DNA from: Methanomicrobiaceae archaeon UBA436 | GTDB lineage: Archaea; Halobacteriota; Methanomicrobia; Methanomicrobiales; Methanoculleaceae | Assembly: GCA_002497965.1 (NCBI GenBank) | Contig: DAFR01000109.1 | Span: 20,577 to 27,788, forward strand | Length of the DNA: 7,212 bases | Direction: 5' to 3' | Shown here: positions 5,231-7,212 of the stretch, one piece after another | Layout of the letters: the number at the start of each line of letters is the position of its first letter | Numbering within the stretch: the first letter of the stretch is position 1 | Notes under the pieces: generated by a model | The model's database searches: none | Seen by the model: only the letters and a program-made list of their open reading frames with translations | What the model was told of the DNA's origin: nothing | Translations under genes and position numbers: made by a program

Positions 5231-5755
5231 ATGCCCGAGGTAGCAGTCCTCAGGATAGGCCACCGCCCGGAACGCGACCAGCGGGTGACGACCCACGTGG
5301 GGCTTGCGGCGCGGGCGCTTGGAGCCCGGGGGATGTACCTCGCGGCGGATGACCGCGGGGTGGTTGCGAGCATACAGGACGTGGTCTCCCGCTGGGGGGG
5401 CGACTTCTTCGTGGAGGACGGTGTAAAGTGGCGCCAGTGCATCCGGGACTGGAAGGCCGCCGGCGGCATTGTTGTCCACCTGACGATGTACGGGCTCCCG
5501 ATGACCGATCTCGTGGACGAGATCCGCAGCCTTGATCGGGTGCTTATCGTGGTCGGTGCTGAGAAGGTTCCGGGCGAGGTCTACGGGCTTGCCGACTACA
5601 ACGTCTCGGTGACCACACAGCCTCACTCCGAGATCTCGAGTCTTGCTCTATTCCTGGACCGCCTCTTCGAAGGCAGCGAACTTAACCGGGAATACCCGGA
5701 CGCGAAGATCCGGATTGAACCGGCGAAAGCGGGTAAGAAGACGGTGGAACGGTGA
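5231..5755 (+). CDS. trm56: tRNA (cytidine(56)-2'-O)-methyltransferase
   Basis: This SPOUT-class methylase uses S-adenosylmethionine to methylate the 2'-hydroxyl of C56 in the T-loop of archaeal tRNAs; it acts in the cytoplasm without a guide RNA, replacing the C/D box guide used by some archaea. The 174-residue product has the family's characteristic start [20 protein letters not shown], followed by [14 protein letters not shown] (21-34), HLTMYGLP (83-90), [10 protein letters not shown] (105-114) and the C-terminal knot segment [20 protein letters not shown] (122-141). These last two form the SAM-binding trefoil knot. ATG 5231 is chosen over GTG 5222 because AAGGAG at 5217-5222 is eight bases upstream and because family members start at MPEV. 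Its TGA overlaps the GTG of the next gene. Length and motifs are complete. Confidence 0.95.
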   Translation: MPEVAVLRIGHRPERDQRVTTHVGLAARALGARGMYLAADDRGVVASIQDVVSRWGGDFFVEDGVKWRQCIRDWKAAGGIVVHLTMYGLPMTDLVDEIRSLDRVLIVVGAEKVPGEVYGLADYNVSVTTQPHSEISSLALFLDRLFEGSELNREYPDAKIRIEPAKAGKKTVER

Positions 5756-6840
5756 AGCCGCGGGTGCTTGTTGCCGGGTTTGCAACACGGCATGTGGCGC
5801 AGTCGGCATACAGGGCGGGGTATACCGTCTACGCCGTCGACCATTACTGTGACCGGGACCTTTCCTGGTACACGAGAGATTCGCTTGCGTTCGAGGAACT
5901 CGCCGACCTCCCTGATAAGATCGCTGAACTTGCATCCCGGCACCCGGTTGACGCTCTGGTGGTCACCTCGGGTGCCGAGACCGTCGGGACGACGATACCC
6001 CTGTACGGCACCCCTCCTGCAAAGGTGGAGCGGTTCCTTGACAAAATTGAGATCCAGCGGTTCTTCGAGGGGCTGGGTGTGCCCGTTCCACCGCTTGCCG
6101 AGGGGCGGTTCCCGGCGATGGTCAAGCCGCGCCGGGGTGCGGGAGGCTGGAGGAACGCGGTTGTTAGGACGGAGGAGGAGCTTCGCCGCTGGGAGGAGAC
6201 CTGGCCGGACGTCCCCTACATCGCCCAGACGGTTGTCGACGGTGTCCCTTCAAGTGTCTCCTGCATTGCGGACGGCCGGCGTGCACGGGCGATCGCGGTC
6301 AACCGTCAGATCCTGCGGGGTGGGGGAGAGAGGGCGCACGGGTTTGCCGGGTCGCTAACTCCGTTTGTCCATCCGCTTGCGCGGAAGATGATAGAAGCAG
6401 CGGAGCGGATCGCTGCCGCAAGCGGCTGTGTCGGTTCGGTCGGGATCGATTTTGTGGCCGGGGATAGGCCGTGGGCGATCGAGATCAATCCCAGGTTCCA
6501 GGCAACCCTTGATACCGTTGAGATGGCGATCGGAGAGAGCGTCTTTGAGATGCACATGAACGCCTGCCGCGGGGTTATACCGGCGATGCAACCTCCTGCG
6601 CGGCAGGTTGCAATCAGGCAGATCCTCTTTGCGGAACGGGACATGAGGCTTGATGCCGATCTCTCTGGCCTTGCACCGCGCGTTGCCGACATCCCCTGGC
6701 CCGGAACCGAGTTTGAGGAGGGTCAGGCCATACTGAGCGTCTACGGCCGCGGTGGATCGGAGGATGAGGCGTATGCCGACCTTGAGAGAAGCCTCGTGCT
6801 CGTCAGGAAACGAAGCGGGGAACAGGGGAAAGGGTGTTAA
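5752..6840 (+). CDS. ATP-grasp ligase of unknown substrate (predicted carboligase type)
   Basis: The 362-residue protein has an N-terminal pre-ATP-grasp (Rossmann-like) domain, [20 protein letters not shown] at 2-21 and [11 protein letters not shown] near 66-76. An ATP-grasp domain follows: the phosphate-loop segment [13 protein letters not shown] (123-135), then YIAQ (156-159), the Mg-binding GIDF (231-234) and [10 protein letters not shown] (243-252), with the E-x-N-P metal/ATP signature. The C-terminal region (about 290-355) resembles a short carboxylase-like tail. ATP-grasp enzymes join a carboxylate to an amine, thiol or other nucleophile through an acyl-phosphate. The best fit by eye is the archaeal group annotated as predicted ATP-dependent carboligases related to biotin carboxylase, but no substrate is assigned; roles in coenzyme assembly are possible. 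It starts at GTG 5752, overlapping the trm56 stop by four bases (GTGA), so translation is coupled. No cysteine-rich or membrane region. Confidence 0.85.
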   Translation: MKPRVLVAGFATRHVAQSAYRAGYTVYAVDHYCDRDLSWYTRDSLAFEELADLPDKIAELASRHPVDALVVTSGAETVGTTIPLYGTPPAKVERFLDKIEIQRFFEGLGVPVPPLAEGRFPAMVKPRRGAGGWRNAVVRTEEELRRWEETWPDVPYIAQTVVDGVPSSVSCIADGRRARAIAVNRQILRGGGERAHGFAGSLTPFVHPLARKMIEAAERIAAASGCVGSVGIDFVAGDRPWAIEINPRFQATLDTVEMAIGESVFEMHMNACRGVIPAMQPPARQVAIRQILFAERDMRLDADLSGLAPRVADIPWPGTEFEEGQAILSVYGRGGSEDEAYADLERSLVLVRKRSGEQGKGC

Positions 6841-6857
6841 AGGATGGAGAAGAGATA

Positions 6858-6917
6858 ATGCAGGGTATCGATACCTTCGTGTATGCACTTATAGGGTTAA
6901 ACCGGGAGAGATTTTGA
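6858..6917 (+). CDS. Possible 19-residue leader peptide upstream of tfe
   Basis: ATG 6858 opens a frame of 19 codons ([19 protein letters not shown]) ending in TGA at 6915-6917, two bases before the tfe start at 6920. GGAG at 6846-6849 lies eight bases upstream of this ATG, an ideal spacing. The frame covers almost the whole gap between the ATP-grasp and tfe genes. It would only be made from readthrough transcripts, since the TATA element proposed for tfe lies inside it. It may be a real leader ORF that couples or tunes tfe translation, or a chance ORF; the peptide resembles nothing I know. Confidence 0.3.
   Translation: MQGIDTFVYALIGLNRERF
6864..6875. repeat. 12-base perfect palindrome upstream of tfe
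   Basis: GGTATCGATACC is its own reverse complement and lies about 13 bases upstream of the proposed tfe TATA element, where a regulator could act. About two such 12-base palindromes are expected by chance in a window of this size, so the evidence is weak. Confidence 0.3.
6888..6908 (+). promoter_or_regulatory. TATA-like element and ribosome binding site of tfe
   Basis: CTTATAGG at 6888-6895 is TATA-like and would start transcription around 6915-6920, close to the start codon. GGGAG at 6904-6908 is a Shine-Dalgarno 11 bases before ATG 6920, useful only on transcripts that begin further upstream. Both leaderless local transcription and operon readthrough are therefore possible. Confidence 0.4.
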
Positions 6918-6919
6918 GT

Positions 6920-7212
6920 ATGGTATCTGTCGCTGAACTGCTGGATGATCCTGCAATCAAGGCTTACATCAGGCGTATGATCGGGGATGAGGGGATCGAG
7001 GTTCTCAGGAGGTTTCCGGGGGATGGGGAGCACAGTGATGAGGAACTTGCTGAGATTACCGGGATCAGCCTCAACACCGTCCGCCACACCCTCTACACCC
7101 TCTACGAGAAACGTCTTGCCGAGTACCGGCGGCTGAAGAACATCGAGACCGGCTGGCTCACCTACCTCTGGCATCTCCAGCTGGACCGCATTTACGATGT
7201 GATCGAGGAAGA
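6920..7212 (+). CDS. tfe: Transcription factor E (TFE alpha), N-terminal part
   Basis: TFE is the archaeal counterpart of the TFIIE alpha N-terminal half. It joins the RNA polymerase preinitiation complex after TBP and TFB, contacts the clamp and helps open the promoter. The visible 97 residues form the extended winged-helix domain. They begin [20 protein letters not shown]; the helix-turn-helix portion is [20 protein letters not shown] (50-69), followed by [13 protein letters not shown] and the conserved [15 protein letters not shown] segment. The C-terminal zinc ribbon lies beyond the window, so the gene is cut by the edge and is not truncated in the genome as far as can be seen. ATG 6920 is favoured by the upstream GGGAG and by alignment to the family start. 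It is downstream of trm56 and the ATP-grasp gene on the same strand with no terminator between. Confidence 0.93.
   Translation, partial: MVSVAELLDDPAIKAYIRRMIGDEGIEVLRRFPGDGEHSDEELAEITGISLNTVRHTLYTLYEKRLAEYRRLKNIETGWLTYLWHLQLDRIYDVIEE

Noticed and set aside
5084..5626. 180-codon minus-strand frame opposite the winged-helix and trm56 genes
   Set aside because: It is antisense to a clear Trm56 and its product has no recognisable domain.
1..7212. CRISPR array, insertion sequence, toxin-antitoxin or defence system
   Set aside because: No direct spaced repeats, transposase, terminal inverted repeats or recognised defence genes were seen; all genes look like core or metabolic chromosomal genes.

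Overview
The window reads as chromosomal DNA of a GC-rich methanogenic euryarchaeon, most likely order Methanomicrobiales (Methanoculleus-like). The evidence is archaeal transcription factor E, the archaeal tRNA C56 2'-O-methylase, the DUF39-CBS / NIL-ferredoxin / UPF0280 set used by methanogens to make homocysteine, TATA-type promoters and a PEGA-repeat surface protein with an archaeal C-terminal anchor. The genus is inference; no rRNA or other taxonomic marker is present.

Layout. (1) Positions 1-98, minus strand: 5' end of a Nif3-like dinuclear-metal protein. (2) 303-1592, plus: secreted, membrane-anchored protein of five PEGA repeats, divergent from (1). (3) 1593-1839: terminator-like T-run, overlapping inverted repeats, then an AT-rich promoter. 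(4) 1840-4477, plus: three-gene operon with ATGA stop/start overlaps at both junctions, encoding DUF39-CBS homocysteine biosynthesis protein, NIL-domain 2x[4Fe-4S] ferredoxin and UPF0280 (COG2122, ApbE-like) protein. (5) 4472-4864, minus: very acidic protein of unknown function, meeting the operon tail to tail with a 6-base overlap. (6) 4865-4949: short divergent promoter region. (7) 4950 to the right edge, plus: small winged-helix protein, Trm56, an ATP-grasp ligase of unknown substrate, a possible 19-codon leader ORF, and the start of tfe.

How the genes work together. The central operon is the best-defined unit: direct incorporation of sulfide into aspartate semialdehyde to give homocysteine, the methionine precursor, in organisms that do not use O-acetylhomoserine. 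DUF39-CBS and the NIL-ferredoxin form the homocysteine-forming pair, and UPF0280 is linked to sulfide assimilation, so physical linkage of all three is informative. The right-hand cluster joins tRNA modification and basal transcription (Trm56, TFE) with two uncharacterised proteins. Several start codons were moved from the longest possible ORF to the one supported by a Shine-Dalgarno sequence, a stop/start overlap or a TATA box. I see no mobile element, CRISPR array, tRNA or rRNA. I do not see a clear new defence or mobile system; the unknowns worth attention are the acidic protein, the winged-helix protein, the ATP-grasp enzyme and the putative tfe leader.
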